Below, one piece after another: positions 25,099 to 34,222 of a DNA stretch of 64,000 bases. Within the stretch, counting starts at the first letter, position 1; each line of letters starts with the position of its first letter. Position numbers and translations under genes: made by a program. The stretch is taken from contig NZ_BOLP01000013.1 of assembly GCF_016861695.1 (NCBI RefSeq), forward strand, positions 34,544 to 98,543, in the 5' to 3' direction. Under the pieces are notes generated by a model, which worked only from the letters and a program-made list of their open reading frames with translations, was not told the DNA's origin and ran no database searches. Source of the stretch: Levilactobacillus andaensis (GTDB lineage Bacteria > Bacillota > Bacilli > Lactobacillales > Lactobacillaceae).

Positions 25099-25893
25099 AT
25101 GACAAATAACCGAATTTTAAACGTGACTGGCGGCCGGAACTTCCGTGAGCTCGGTGGGTACCCAACAGTCGACGGCCACACGGTTAAGTGGCACAAGTTA
25201 CTGCGGACCGCGGGACTCGCGGACCTCACCCCCACTGATCAACAAAAACTGACCGATTATGGCGTGGTGGCCGACGTAGATTTCCGTTCCAAAGATGAAC
25301 AGAAACAAGCGCCCGACCGCGTACCAGCAGGGGCCACGTATCATTTCTTGCCAGTGTTCCCCGCTGACGACCAAACGGATGCTTCGGCGACCGAGGACGA
25401 ACTGGAAAAACGCTTCTCGGCCAATGACCAAGCCGGTCACGACCACATGGTAGAGGTCTACCAACAAATGGTGACGCTACCGTCCGCGCAAAGTGCCTAC
25501 CATGACTTCTTCGCAACGATGTTGGCGGCCGACCAGCCCGACCAAACGGTACTGTTCCATTGTACGGCCGGCAAAGACCGGACCGGGATGGGCGCCTTCT
25601 TTGCGCTGAGTGCGCTGGGCGTTGACCCCCAAGTCATTCGCAAGGACTACTTGCTGACTAACGAAACAACGGCTGATCACGTCAACCAGATCAGTGAGGA
25701 TGCCCGGAAACAGGGGCATGGCGAAGCATTCGTCACCAACTTGCGGGCACTATATTCCGTGAGCGACGACTACTTTAACGCCGCAACAAAATTGATCAAC
25801 ACCCAGTTTGGTGGCGCACAAGATTACTTACACGATGTCTTGGGCTTATCTCATAGTGATTTAAATAACTTTAAACAACTCTATTTAGACTAA
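25099..25893 (+). CDS. Tyrosine phosphatase family protein (Y_phosphatase3)
   Basis: A 264-residue dual-specificity-like phosphatase. The P-loop is HCTAGKDRTGMG with Cys and Arg in place, and the N-terminal GGRNFRELGGYPT plus DFRSKDEQ blocks are diagnostic of the bacterial/fungal tyrosine or phosphoinositide phosphatase family that includes Listeria LipA and Mycobacterium PtpB. It lacks a signal peptide, so it acts in the cytosol or leaves by another route. The ATG at 25099 has GAAAGG upstream. It is the first of three consecutive plus-strand genes, but a terminator separates it from the next one. Confidence 0.87.
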   Translation: MTNNRILNVTGGRNFRELGGYPTVDGHTVKWHKLLRTAGLADLTPTDQQKLTDYGVVADVDFRSKDEQKQAPDRVPAGATYHFLPVFPADDQTDASATEDELEKRFSANDQAGHDHMVEVYQQMVTLPSAQSAYHDFFATMLAADQPDQTVLFHCTAGKDRTGMGAFFALSALGVDPQVIRKDYLLTNETTADHVNQISEDARKQGHGEAFVTNLRALYSVSDDYFNAATKLINTQFGGAQDYLHDVLGLSHSDLNNFKQLYLD

Positions 25894-25902
25894 CACCCAT
25901 TG

Positions 25903-25938
25903 CCAGACTAACCGTTTTAGCGGGTAGCCTGGTTTTTC
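25903..25938 (+). terminator. Terminator of the phosphatase gene
   Basis: CCAGaCTAaCC pairs with GGgTAGcCTGG, then TTTTTC, ten bases after the stop codon. Confidence 0.75.
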
Positions 25939-25962
25939 TAACCCACGAAAGGACCTGATGAG

Positions 25963-26895
25963 ATGAAAAAGAAAACTCTGACTTGGACGCTACCCCTACT
26001 AGGAATCGCCGCAACGTCGTTAATTGCCAGCGAGCACCTGTTCAATTTTGCCTTTAAACGGGTCAACTACGTCCCGGAAACTTCCGCGGATAAACAAAAA
26101 TACGCCGACGCCTATTACGCCTACGTCGACTGGTATCAAAAGATTAATAAGGAAAAATGGTATCTACACGAACACGACCCGAAGAATCGGATGGTGGCGG
26201 AATACATCCCTGCCGAAAAGCCGAGCAAGCAGACCGTCATTATTTCTCACGGCTACAAAGGAAACGGCGAAACGATGGCGAACTTTGCCCAGATGTATCA
26301 TCGTCTAGGCTTCAACGTTCTTCTGCCCGACGACCGGGGCCACGGTGAAAGTGCCGGCAAGTACATCAGCTTCGGCTGGCTCGACCGGCTGGACTACCTG
26401 CAATGGATTCAGCAGACCATCGACCGGACCGGTGATGACGTGAAGATTCTAATGTTTGGTGTCAGCATGGGTGGGGCTACGATGGAGATGCTCTCCGGCG
26501 AAGACCTGCCATCTCAGGTCAAGGCGATCATTGCCGACTGCGGCTACTCCAGCATTGAGGCCGAACTGACCTACCTGTTGAAGCGTCAATTCCACCTGCC
26601 AAAATACCCGATTGAACCGCTGGTCAGCACTATTTCCAAGCGGCGACTTGGCTACTACCTCGGTGATGTGACCGCCACGGACCAACTCAAGAAAAACAAA
26701 CGACCGATTCTCTTCATCCATGGGGAAAAGGACGTGTACGTCCCAGTTGGCATGGCCTACGAAAACTACGCGGCGACCCATGCGCCTAAACAACTGTGGA
26801 TCGTGAAAAACGCCTCCCATGCCGAGAGTTTCTGGACGAATCCAGAGCGGTATCAAGCCCATGTGACGGAGTTTTTGCAGACTTACTTTGAATAG
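25963..26895 (+). CDS. Membrane-anchored alpha/beta hydrolase
   Basis: A 310-residue hydrolase. An uncleaved signal-anchor (LPLLGIAATSLIASEHLF) suggests that the enzyme domain faces outside. ISHGYKGNG (oxyanion), DDRGHGES, the nucleophile elbow FGVSMGGAT and the C-terminal IHGEKDVYVP and KNASHAESF blocks supply Ser, Asp and His. Similar membrane-bound hydrolases are common in lactobacilli; the natural substrate is unknown. GAAAGGACC precedes the ATG. The next gene, another secreted hydrolase, starts 28 bases later, so they are probably one operon. Confidence 0.82.
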   Translation: MKKKTLTWTLPLLGIAATSLIASEHLFNFAFKRVNYVPETSADKQKYADAYYAYVDWYQKINKEKWYLHEHDPKNRMVAEYIPAEKPSKQTVIISHGYKGNGETMANFAQMYHRLGFNVLLPDDRGHGESAGKYISFGWLDRLDYLQWIQQTIDRTGDDVKILMFGVSMGGATMEMLSGEDLPSQVKAIIADCGYSSIEAELTYLLKRQFHLPKYPIEPLVSTISKRRLGYYLGDVTATDQLKKNKRPILFIHGEKDVYVPVGMAYENYAATHAPKQLWIVKNASHAESFWTNPERYQAHVTEFLQTYFE

Positions 26896-26923
26896 AACGT
26901 TAGCATAGAATGAAGGAATTAAA

Positions 26924-27745
26924 GTGAACAAGTTTAGACGGATCCTTTTAGCAATTTTTATCGCCCTCATTGGCTGCGGCTTATCGCTAACTTCGGCTCA
27001 GGCGACCAGCGTCAGCCACGAACAAACGGCCATTAAAAAGATTGCTAAACGGGATCTCAAGCCAATGGGCGGTCGCTGGTCCGTCAAAATCACCCGGTTA
27101 GGCCATTCACCAGTCAGCGTTCAAACCGGTAACGCTAAGGTTGGACGACAACGTGCCGCCAGTACGATCAAGGTTTATATCATGCTGACAATTTTCCAGC
27201 GGGCACAACTGAAGCAGCTCAAGCTTACCTCACAGGACCAGCGCGACTTAAAACTGATGATTCACAATTCAGATAATAACGCCGCTAACCGCTTGATTAA
27301 GCGCGCCGGTGGGATGAAGCATGTCAATCAGACCATCAAAGCATCTGGTTTCAAGCAAACGACGCTAAACCGCCATTTACTAGATACGCAGGCTCTACAT
27401 GCGGGCCACGACAACTATACGTCGGTTCGAGATTTGACTACTTTTTTGACGCGTGTCTATCAGCATCGCTTGTTAGGAAAAAAATACGATCAAAAGATGC
27501 TGAACCTACTCAAGGGGTGCCGTAATCACAGTAAGTTGCCGCATCTTGTTAAGCAGGCGACGGTTTACAACAAGACTGGCGAATACCCCGATCTGGGTGT
27601 CCAAAACGATAGCGCCCTATTTAAGACCAAACATGGGGTCTACACCATTGTTGTCTTGGCCCAGAGTGGTCATCAGTATCAACAATATCGTGGCATGAAT
27701 CGTTTAGGCCGAGATGTCGTCACTTATTTTAATCAACATCAATAA
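26924..27745 (+). CDS. Secreted class A beta-lactamase-like serine hydrolase
   Basis: A 273-residue protein with a signal peptide (LLAIFIALIGCGLSLTSAQA, cleavage near residue 27). All three penicillin-recognising motifs are present: SxxK in AASTIKVY, SDN in HNSDNNAANRL, and KTG in VYNKTGEYPD. I do not see a clear omega-loop Glu of true class A beta-lactamases, so a role in wall processing or a carboxypeptidase-like activity is as likely as resistance. The start is a GTG with AAGGAA upstream. It follows the membrane hydrolase by 28 bases and ends at a strong terminator. Confidence 0.82.
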   Translation: MNKFRRILLAIFIALIGCGLSLTSAQATSVSHEQTAIKKIAKRDLKPMGGRWSVKITRLGHSPVSVQTGNAKVGRQRAASTIKVYIMLTIFQRAQLKQLKLTSQDQRDLKLMIHNSDNNAANRLIKRAGGMKHVNQTIKASGFKQTTLNRHLLDTQALHAGHDNYTSVRDLTTFLTRVYQHRLLGKKYDQKMLNLLKGCRNHSKLPHLVKQATVYNKTGEYPDLGVQNDSALFKTKHGVYTIVVLAQSGHQYQQYRGMNRLGRDVVTYFNQHQ

Positions 27746-27747
27746 TT

Positions 27748-27790
27748 AAAATCGCCGGTCCAGTTCAATTACTGTACCCGCGATTTTTTT
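27748..27790 (+). terminator. Terminator after the serine hydrolase gene
   Basis: AAATCGCcGGTcCAGT pairs with ACTGtACCcGCGATTT, followed by a T-run. Confidence 0.85.
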
Positions 27791-28045
27791 AAACTCTGAT
27801 TAGGTTTGTTGGATAGGAATTTTCGTCTGTCCAACGCGTAATTTCCAGCCGATTTATTCACCGTTTTTCACGAGGCGCCTGCCGGAAACGCCGTTTTATC
27901 AGCATTTTCCAACCACGTCTCCCCTTGTACGCCCAATCTTAACCTGACCTGAAATCCCAGGAATCTTCACACATTTAGATTTCCTTTAACAATTTGTCGC
28001 AAAGTCATCACAACTTTAGCCCTTTTCTGGTCACAATCTCCGGGT
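27791..28045. other. Gene-free stretch before the small RNA
   Basis: About 250 bases with no ORF, repeat or clear hairpin. I see nothing in it apart from the possible promoter at its right end. Confidence 0.5.
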
Positions 28046-28059
28046 ATAGTAATAATCAT

Positions 28060-28260
28060 AGTAATTAGCCAATAACTGTTACTACTCAAATTCTATATCC
28101 AATCCCTTTTAGATTCTCTCCCCCTAAGAGAATCATTCCCTAGTTAGGTTCCCTCAAGCCTAACTACTCCTCTAATAATGAATTCACACCCCCTATGTGA
28201 ATCCACTCCTCATGATAAAAATCGCGCCGCTCTCCTCCCCGAGAGTCGCGCGATTTTTTT
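28060..28260 (+). ncRNA. Multi-hairpin C-rich small RNA candidate
   Basis: Four consecutive perfect hairpins: GATTCTCT/AGAGAATC (28112-28134), TAGTTAGG/CCTAACTA (28141-28166), ATTCACA/TGTGAAT (28182-28202) and the terminator ATCGCGC/GCGCGAT with CTCTC/GAGAG inside (28221-28254), then seven T. Loops and linkers carry repeated C-rich motifs (CCCCCT, TCCCTC, CTCCTC, CTCCTCCCC) that could bind Shine-Dalgarno sequences. A possible promoter is TGGTCA (28029-28034) with TAATAA (28051-28056), or TATAGT at 28046-28051. There is no ORF. The 5' end is a guess. Confidence 0.65.
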
Positions 28261-28280
28261 GTTGTTCTAACTGCTAGTTA

Positions 28281-28465
28281 GGCAACCTAGTATGGCCTTC
28301 GCCTTACCGGCCGCCAGATATGGGCCGGAACGGCGCGGACACACCTTGAAGCCTCGAAGCCCACGAGTCTACAAGGTTGGTCTTCTGCTAAGCCGGCGGA
28401 AAACCACCACCAACTAAGCAGAACGACGCGCCTGAGCCCATATCTGGCGACCCCTCGGCTGACAT
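28281..28465 (+). repeat. Structured intergenic repeat, copy 5 (A variant)
   Basis: Closing arms GCCAGATATGGGC (28313-28325) and GCCCATATCTGGC (28436-28448) are perfectly paired. Internal hairpin TCTGCTaagCCGGCGG with CCaCCaactaAGCAGA. Close to the A copies at 2.65 and 48.7 kb. Confidence 0.8.
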
Positions 28466-28572
28466 AATAGTCCTCTGTCAGCTAAGAATATGATTGTAAA
28501 ATCGTTATCCGTCAGGCCAAAAATGTCGAGTCTACAAAACTTTTAACATTTTTCGTGGCAAAACACAATCAA

Positions 28573-28765
28573 AGCCGGAGGAGGCCAGGGATGTAGCCAG
28601 CCGTGACAACGATGTTAGTCGGGGGATTTCCGACTTACATCGTGGACGAATTTGAAGACACGTGGTCTTCGTGGCTTCAAATCGAGCGAGAAGACTGGTG
28701 GTCTTCCAGTCTGAAGCGTCCCCACGGCAGGCGGAATCCCTGGCAGCCGGAGTGCGACCAATTTA
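28573..28765 (-). repeat. Structured intergenic repeat, copy 6 (B variant)
   Basis: Head-to-head with the A copy at 28281-28465. One hairpin, GATGTtAGTCGG with CCGACTtACATC, has sequence unlike the corresponding stem of the other B copies and is still paired. The TTTGAAG/CTTCAAA and CTGG/CCAG stems follow. It ends just beyond the purB stop codon. Confidence 0.8.
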
Positions 28766-28796
28766 ACAATACGTTTTTCAAGCCTTAGCGATTGGG

Positions 28797-30092
28797 TTAC
28801 ATCAACCCTAACCGCTTAAAGATAAAGTCCACCCGCCGTAAATGGTAATGGTAGTCGAAGGCATCCGCAATCTGGTCTGGCGTCAGGCGACTCGTAATCT
28901 TGGCATTGGCTTCCACCAACGGCCGGAATTGAACCTGTTGATCCCAGGCTTGGGCCGTCAAGGGTTGGACCAAATCGTAAGCATCCTCGCGACTCAGACC
29001 CGCCTCGATCAACTTCAACAAGAGGCGTTGACTATAGATCAACCCGTACGTCCGGTTCATGTTGGCCTTCATCGTTTCTGGGAACACGTCCAGGTTCGTC
29101 AAAATCCGGTTGATGCGGTTCAACATGTAATCCAATAACGTCGTATCTTCCGGTAAAATCATCCGTTCCGCCGACGAATGGGAAATGTCGCGCTCATGCC
29201 ACAAGCTGACGTCTTCGTACGCCGTGACCATGGTTCCTCGCAGGACACGGGCCAAGCCGGTCACGTTTTCCGAACCGATCGGATTACGCTTATGGGGCAT
29301 CGCCGACGACCCCTTTTGGCCGGGATTGAAATGTTCTTCGACTTCATGAATTTCCGAGCGCTGTAGACCGCGAATCTCCGTGGCAATGTTTTCCACACTA
29401 GTCGCAATCAAAGCCAGCGTTGAAGTGTAGTCGGCATGTAAGTCGCGTGGCAAGACTTGCGTGGCGATTGGTTGGGCGCTGATGCCCAACTGATCACAGA
29501 CAAAGGCTTCTACCTCTGGTGGCACGTTGGCAAAGGTCCCCACGGCGCCACTGATTTTACCCGTTTCCACTTCGGCAGCGGCCCGGTCAAAGCGATCGAG
29601 GTTGCGCTGCATTTCCGCGTAGAACCGCGCAATTTTTAGGCCAAAGGTCGTTGGTTCGGCCTGGACGCCGTGCGTCCGTCCAATCATCACGGTGTCCTTA
29701 TATTGAAGGGCCATCTTTTTAAGCGTCGCAATCAAGGTTTCCAAGTCCGTCCGTAGAACTGCATTAGCTTGCTTCAAGCGGTAACCCTGCGCCGTATCCA
29801 CGACATCGGTACTGGTCACGCCAAAGTGAATCCACTTGCGTTCGGCACCTAGCGATTCGGAAACGTTACGCGTGAAGGCCACCATGTCATGGTGAGTCAC
29901 CGCCTCGATTTCGGCGATCCGGTCGACATCAAAGGTGGCATTGGCCCGAATCTTAGCTGCATCTTCGACGGGAACCTCCCCTAATTTAGCCCAAGCTTCA
30001 TCAATAGCGATTTCCACAGCCAACCAAGATTGGTATTGATTCTCTAATGACCAAATCTGGCCCATCTCCGGTCGGGTATAGCGTTCTAACAT
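28797..30092 (-). CDS. purB: Adenylosuccinate lyase
   Basis: Cleaves adenylosuccinate to AMP and fumarate, and SAICAR to AICAR, in purine synthesis. A 431-residue fumarase/aspartase-superfamily protein with the signature loop GSSAMPHKRNPIGSENV, VTHHDMVAFT and the catalytic His block GRTHGVQAEP. ATG at 30092 with CAAGGAGG upstream. It is divergent from purA, which catalyses the preceding step of AMP synthesis; the 270-base intergenic region holds PurBox-like sites nearer to purA. Confidence 0.96.
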   Translation of the reverse strand: MLERYTRPEMGQIWSLENQYQSWLAVEIAIDEAWAKLGEVPVEDAAKIRANATFDVDRIAEIEAVTHHDMVAFTRNVSESLGAERKWIHFGVTSTDVVDTAQGYRLKQANAVLRTDLETLIATLKKMALQYKDTVMIGRTHGVQAEPTTFGLKIARFYAEMQRNLDRFDRAAAEVETGKISGAVGTFANVPPEVEAFVCDQLGISAQPIATQVLPRDLHADYTSTLALIATSVENIATEIRGLQRSEIHEVEEHFNPGQKGSSAMPHKRNPIGSENVTGLARVLRGTMVTAYEDVSLWHERDISHSSAERMILPEDTTLLDYMLNRINRILTNLDVFPETMKANMNRTYGLIYSQRLLLKLIEAGLSREDAYDLVQPLTAQAWDQQVQFRPLVEANAKITSRLTPDQIADAFDYHYHLRRVDFIFKRLGLM

Positions 30093-30294
30093 GGCGATTT
30101 CCTCCTTGAAAGTCAGTAAAACACGAACATTATTTTAATATTTCGGAATTGCTTCACTATTTATCATAACATAGATTGTCCTAATTTTACTAGTCATTTC
30201 CGTGTCATGACGGGATTTATTAGTTGTGGGGCAACATTAAAAAGAACAATAATTAAGACAATTTGAAAAATAGTTCGCTTTTTAGTTGATTTCC

Positions 30295-30338
30295 ATTCCC
30301 GAACTTGATACAATGATTCTTGCTGGGTGTTCGGCCTA
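30295..30338. promoter_or_regulatory. Paired PurBox-like sites (PurR)
   Basis: CCGAAC at 30299-30304 and its inverse GTTCGG at 30329-30334 form an inverted pair. Taken as 14-base PurBoxes they are about 16 bases apart, the spacing typical of PurR sites in Bacillus and lactococci. They lie just upstream of purA. Confidence 0.6.
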
Positions 30339-30365
30339 GTAAAAAATAACGATGAGGTGTTTGCG

Positions 30366-31652
30366 ATGTCATCAACAGTAGTAGTTGGTAGTCAATGGGG
30401 CGATGAAGGTAAAGGAAAGATCACGGATTTTCTAAGTGAGAAGGCTGATGTCATTGCCCGCTACCAAGGTGGTGACAACGCCGGCCACACCATTGTCTTC
30501 AATGGTCAAACGTTTAAATTACGGTTGATTCCATCCGGTATCTTTTATGCCGACAAGCTGAGTGTGATCGGTAACGGGGTCGTTGTGAACCCGAAGTCCT
30601 TGATTGAAGAACTCACTTACCTCCACGATAACGGCGTTTCCACGGATAACTTACGGATCTCCGACCGGGCCCACGTGATTCTGCCTTACCATATCTTATT
30701 GGACCAAGCCCAAGAAAAAGCTAAGGAAAACAAGATTGGCACCACGAACAAGGGTATCGGGCCGGCCTACATGGACAAAGCCGAACGAATCGGGATTCGT
30801 ATCGCCGATTTGCTCGACCACGACATCTTTGCCGACAAGCTCCGGCAAAACTTAATTGAAAAGAATAACGTTTTAACCAAACTATATAATGTAGAACCAC
30901 TCGATTTTGATACGATTTTCAACGACTACTATGCGCTTGGTCAACGGATCAAAGGCCACGTGACTGACACGTCCGTTGTCATCAACGACGCCATCGATGC
31001 CGGTAAGAACGTGCTGTTCGAAGGTGCCCAAGGCGTCATGCTCGACATCGACCACGGGACTTACCCCTTCGTCACGTCTTCTAACCCCGTTGCTGGTGGC
31101 GTAACCATCGGTGCCGGCGTTGGCCCAACCAAGATCGACCACGTTGTCGGCGTCTGCAAGGCCTACACATCACGGGTCGGCGATGGCCCATTCCCAACCG
31201 AACTCTTCGATGAGATTGGCGACACGATTCGCGAAACCGGCCACGAATACGGCACGGTAACCCATCGCCCTCGCCGAATCGGTTGGTTTGACAGTGTTGT
31301 TCTCCGCCACGCCAAGCGGGTTTCTGGACTGACAAGCCTCTCACTGAACTGTTTAGACGTTCTGACAGGCTTGGAGACCGTTAAGATCTGCAAGGCCTAC
31401 GAACTAAACGGCGAGACCATTTACCACTATCCCGCTAGTCTGGTCGACTTGGACGCCTGCCAACCCGTTTACGACGAGCTGCCAGGTTGGACGGAAGATA
31501 TTACCCACTGCCATTCCGTCGAAGAATTACCCGTTAACGCCCAAAATTATGTGAAACGTTTAGCCGAACTGGTTGGTGTGGAAATCGCCACACTTTCCGT
31601 CGGCCCCGACCGCGAACAGACGAACATTTTACACGACGTCTGGAACGCCTAA
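30366..31652 (+). CDS. purA: Adenylosuccinate synthetase
   Basis: Condenses IMP and aspartate with GTP to adenylosuccinate. The 428-residue protein opens with [19 protein letters not shown], including the GDEGKGK phosphate loop, and shows [47 protein letters not shown], and the GTP-base motif around [12 protein letters not shown] placed the start at 30366 behind GATGAGGTG rather than the in-frame TTG at 30327, which overlaps the PurBox region. guaC follows 22 bases later in the same direction. Confidence 0.96.
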   Translation: MSSTVVVGSQWGDEGKGKITDFLSEKADVIARYQGGDNAGHTIVFNGQTFKLRLIPSGIFYADKLSVIGNGVVVNPKSLIEELTYLHDNGVSTDNLRISDRAHVILPYHILLDQAQEKAKENKIGTTNKGIGPAYMDKAERIGIRIADLLDHDIFADKLRQNLIEKNNVLTKLYNVEPLDFDTIFNDYYALGQRIKGHVTDTSVVINDAIDAGKNVLFEGAQGVMLDIDHGTYPFVTSSNPVAGGVTIGAGVGPTKIDHVVGVCKAYTSRVGDGPFPTELFDEIGDTIRETGHEYGTVTHRPRRIGWFDSVVLRHAKRVSGLTSLSLNCLDVLTGLETVKICKAYELNGETIYHYPASLVDLDACQPVYDELPGWTEDITHCHSVEELPVNAQNYVKRLAELVGVEIATLSVGPDREQTNILHDVWNA

Positions 31653-31674
31653 CCTTAATAAGGAGTGACTGTCC

Positions 31675-32661
31675 ATGCATCCTGCCGAAGTATTTGACTA
31701 TGAAGATATTCAACTGATTCCTAACAAATGCGTGATTGAAAGCCGGAGCGAGGCCGATACCAGTGTTCAATTTGGCCCCCACCGCTTCAAGATTCCCGTG
31801 GTTCCCGCCAACATGGAAACCGTCATCAACGAACCGTTAGCCGTTTGGCTGGCAAAGCGCGACTATTTCTACGTGATGCACCGTTTCCAACCCGAAGAAC
31901 GCCGGGGTTTCATCGAACGGATGCACGAGAAGTCACTCTTTGCTTCCATTAGTGTTGGCGTCAAGGCCGACGAGCACGCCTTCATTGACGAACTCGCGGC
32001 CGCTAACCTGGTTCCGGAATACATTACCATCGATATTGCCCACGGCCATAGCGAAGCGGTCATCCGAATGATCAAGCAGATCAAGGAAAAATTACCGGAT
32101 AGTTTTGTCATTGCCGGTAACGTTGGGACGCCCGAAGCCGTTCGTGAACTGGAAAACGCCGGTGCGGACGCCACCAAGGTCGGTATCGGCCCAGGGAAGG
32201 CATGCATCACCAAGCTCAAGACTGGTTTTGGGACCGGCGGCTGGCAACTCGCTGCCGTGCGGCTCTGTGCCAAGGCAGCCCGGAAACCAATCATCGCTGA
32301 CGGTGGGATTCGCTACAACGGCGACATTGCCAAGTCGATTCGTTTCGGCGCAACTATGGTCATGATCGGCTCCATGTTGGCCGGTCATGAGCAGTCCCCT
32401 GGTAGCCTGTTGACTATCGACGGGCGGACCTTCAAGCAATACTGGGGATCTGCCTCCGAGAAGCAAAAGGGGGCCTACCGTAACGTTGAGGGCAAGCAAA
32501 TGCTGGTCCCTTACCGCGGCGATATTGCCAACACGCTGAACGCCATGGAAGAAGACTTACAATCCTCCATTTCGTACGCGGGTGGCCGCAACCTGATGGA
32601 CATTCGCACGGTAGATTACGTCATCGTGAAGAGCTCCATTATGAATGGCGATAGTTACTAA
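31675..32661 (+). CDS. guaC: GMP reductase
   Basis: NADPH-dependent deamination of GMP to IMP, allowing guanine to feed adenine nucleotides. 328 residues, IMPDH/GMPR superfamily without CBS domains. [16 protein letters not shown] at the N-terminus, [27 protein letters not shown], and the catalytic Cys loop [20 protein letters not shown], followed by [21 protein letters not shown]. The [10 protein letters not shown] end is typical. Probably cotranscribed with purA (22-base gap, AAGGAGTGA as ribosome site); the pair directs IMP and GMP to AMP together with purB. Confidence 0.94.
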   Translation: MHPAEVFDYEDIQLIPNKCVIESRSEADTSVQFGPHRFKIPVVPANMETVINEPLAVWLAKRDYFYVMHRFQPEERRGFIERMHEKSLFASISVGVKADEHAFIDELAAANLVPEYITIDIAHGHSEAVIRMIKQIKEKLPDSFVIAGNVGTPEAVRELENAGADATKVGIGPGKACITKLKTGFGTGGWQLAAVRLCAKAARKPIIADGGIRYNGDIAKSIRFGATMVMIGSMLAGHEQSPGSLLTIDGRTFKQYWGSASEKQKGAYRNVEGKQMLVPYRGDIANTLNAMEEDLQSSISYAGGRNLMDIRTVDYVIVKSSIMNGDSY

Positions 32662-32675
32662 ACAGCTTAAATACA

Positions 32676-32718
32676 CAAAACACGCAGGCTTCCATTGGAG
32701 GAGGTCTGCGTGTTTTGG
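32676..32718 (+). terminator. Terminator of purA-guaC
   Basis: AAAACACGCAG pairs with CTGCGTGTTTT around a loop of about 18 bases, 15 bases after guaC. Confidence 0.85.
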
Positions 32719-32799
32719 TGTGTTTAAGTTCGGGATCACAATGCCCTTTTGATTTTTAAGTGACACTATCTTAGTTAATTAACGCCATCCATAAACGAC

Positions 32800-33567
32800 T
32801 CAAATTCTAAACCGTTCCACAACTTCAGCACGCTTCGAACGCCGCAGCAAAATTAGGGCAACCACACCGTAAATGACCAACGGAATCAGCCCACTCCAAG
32901 CGGGGATATTTCCCTTGGATATGAGTCCACTCCGAGCCAGTACCTGCGTGTCAAACATAAAATGCAACAGGATTGGCCAAATCAAGCTTCCCGAACGCAA
33001 ATAAGTTGCGCTTTGCAGGAGACCAAAGCCAAACGCCATCAATACTTGGCTAATGGTGATTGAAACCGACTGATGCGATAGATTAATCAAATGGCTCGCC
33101 GCAAACAACGTGCTACTCAGTAAAACCGCCAGCCACACAGAGTTTCCCCGACCAATTCGTTGGAGAAACCCAACTAGCAGGACTCCCCGGAAGAGAGATT
33201 CCTCAAAAATGGCTACTAACAGGGCCACTACAGCCATCACCAGCACGTGCTTCACGCTTTTTCCGTGTGCTAACTGTGCTTCCAAGAACGCCAATAGGAA
33301 CACTACTAAAAATAACGAAAACGCATTGACCCTGAGTTGCGCGCCAAACGACAAGTCCGTTCGCAACTGAATGCGGACCTTCAGCCAGTAGTGATTCAGT
33401 AACCAAACCACCAACAGTACCGTAACCTCTTCTAAGAGCGCCGATACGGTAATTGAAAATCTCAACCGCTCAAATAGTGTCCCCACACCATTCATCACAG
33501 CCAATACCACAATCCACGCAACCACCAAATAATAGACTGGCTGTTGCTTTCCCCTATTGAAATCCAC
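32800..33567 (-). CDS. CPBP-family intramembrane metalloprotease (ABI/CAAX)
   Basis: A 255-residue membrane protein with about seven helices. The three family motifs are visible: EESLFRGVLLVGF (Glu pair plus Arg), FAASHLINLSH (His) and WPILLHFMFDT (His-x-x-x-Asp-like). Relatives include bacteriocin-immunity proteins such as SkkI and PncO and the eukaryotic CAAX protease Rce1. No bacteriocin gene adjoins it, so immunity is not supported by context. It is a single minus-strand gene with the ATG at 33567 behind AAGGGGTAGTTTTCG. Confidence 0.83.
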   Translation of the reverse strand: MDFNRGKQQPVYYLVVAWIVVLAVMNGVGTLFERLRFSITVSALLEEVTVLLVVWLLNHYWLKVRIQLRTDLSFGAQLRVNAFSLFLVVFLLAFLEAQLAHGKSVKHVLVMAVVALLVAIFEESLFRGVLLVGFLQRIGRGNSVWLAVLLSSTLFAASHLINLSHQSVSITISQVLMAFGFGLLQSATYLRSGSLIWPILLHFMFDTQVLARSGLISKGNIPAWSGLIPLVIYGVVALILLRRSKRAEVVERFRI

Positions 33568-33685
33568 GAAAACTACCCCTTCGTATGTTTGACATGAATT
33601 TAGTATACCGCTAAATCACCTGCTGCCTCGCTAGTTTATGGGGCAAAGTTTCTTTGCGACCATGCTAGGCCACCAAACCAACAGA

Positions 33686-33712
33686 AAAGCCGGCTAATCT
33701 CTCAGCCGGCTT
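33686..33712 (-). terminator. Terminator of mntH-usp cassette 1
   Basis: On the minus strand GAAGCCGGCTG pairs with AGCCGGCTT, followed by TTCTGTT; it lies 75 bases past the usp stop. Confidence 0.75.
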
Positions 33713-33786
33713 CCCCATTTTTTCACATGACATACAGGTCACTTTATATAGTAACAAATTTTTCGACTTCTGGCTTCTTTTCAGCC

Positions 33787-34221
33787 TCACCGAACGACCA
33801 GTACCGAGATGGGCGCGTACTTGGCCATGTAGGCGGCTTGACTGCCGAAGTGCCGACTGACGCCCTTCTTTGCGAGCGACCCCACCACCAACAGATCCGG
33901 GTGAACCTCTGGAATCACATCCTTCACGATAGTTTCGCCGGGTTCACCCTCGGTCACGATCGTCCGGACGTGTTCAACGCCAGCGGCTTGGGCCTTTTCC
34001 TGATACGTTTGGACGTGTGCGACCAAGTCATCGTATTCGCCGTGAACAAAATCCGTATTCATCACCTGATAGACGTTCATCGCCGCATTTTCCAAAACGG
34101 AGACAATGACCAACTCGGCATCATCGCGCTTAGCTTGTTCGATGGCGTAATCAAACGCCAACAGCGCATCCGCCGAATCGTCGACCCCTACCAGAATCCG
34201 TTTAAATGTTGTGGTCGTCAT
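33787..34221 (-). CDS. Universal stress protein, cassette 1
   Basis: A 144-residue UspA-fold protein. FKRILVGVDDSADALLAFDYA opens the domain and the ATP-binding G-2x-G-9x-G(S/T) motif is represented by VVGSLAKKGVSRHFGSQAAYM. The start at 34221 has AAGGAGG; an in-frame extension into mntH is rejected. One base separates the mntH stop from this ATG, so the two are coupled. It is closely similar to the protein at 35974-36405 (same length, most residues identical), the downstream half of a duplicated mntH-usp cassette. A role in stress or in modulating the transporter is inference. Confidence 0.88.
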   Translation of the reverse strand: MTTTTFKRILVGVDDSADALLAFDYAIEQAKRDDAELVIVSVLENAAMNVYQVMNTDFVHGEYDDLVAHVQTYQEKAQAAGVEHVRTIVTEGEPGETIVKDVIPEVHPDLLVVGSLAKKGVSRHFGSQAAYMAKYAPISVLVVR

Positions 34222-34222
34222 C

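Noticed and set aside
28603..28788. Plus-strand ORF of 61 codons
   Set aside because: It lies wholly inside a B-variant structured repeat and is not kept open in other copies.
30130..30165. TTTCGGAATTGC as a PurBox for purB
   Set aside because: It lacks the CCGAAC core and has no paired second box at the expected distance.
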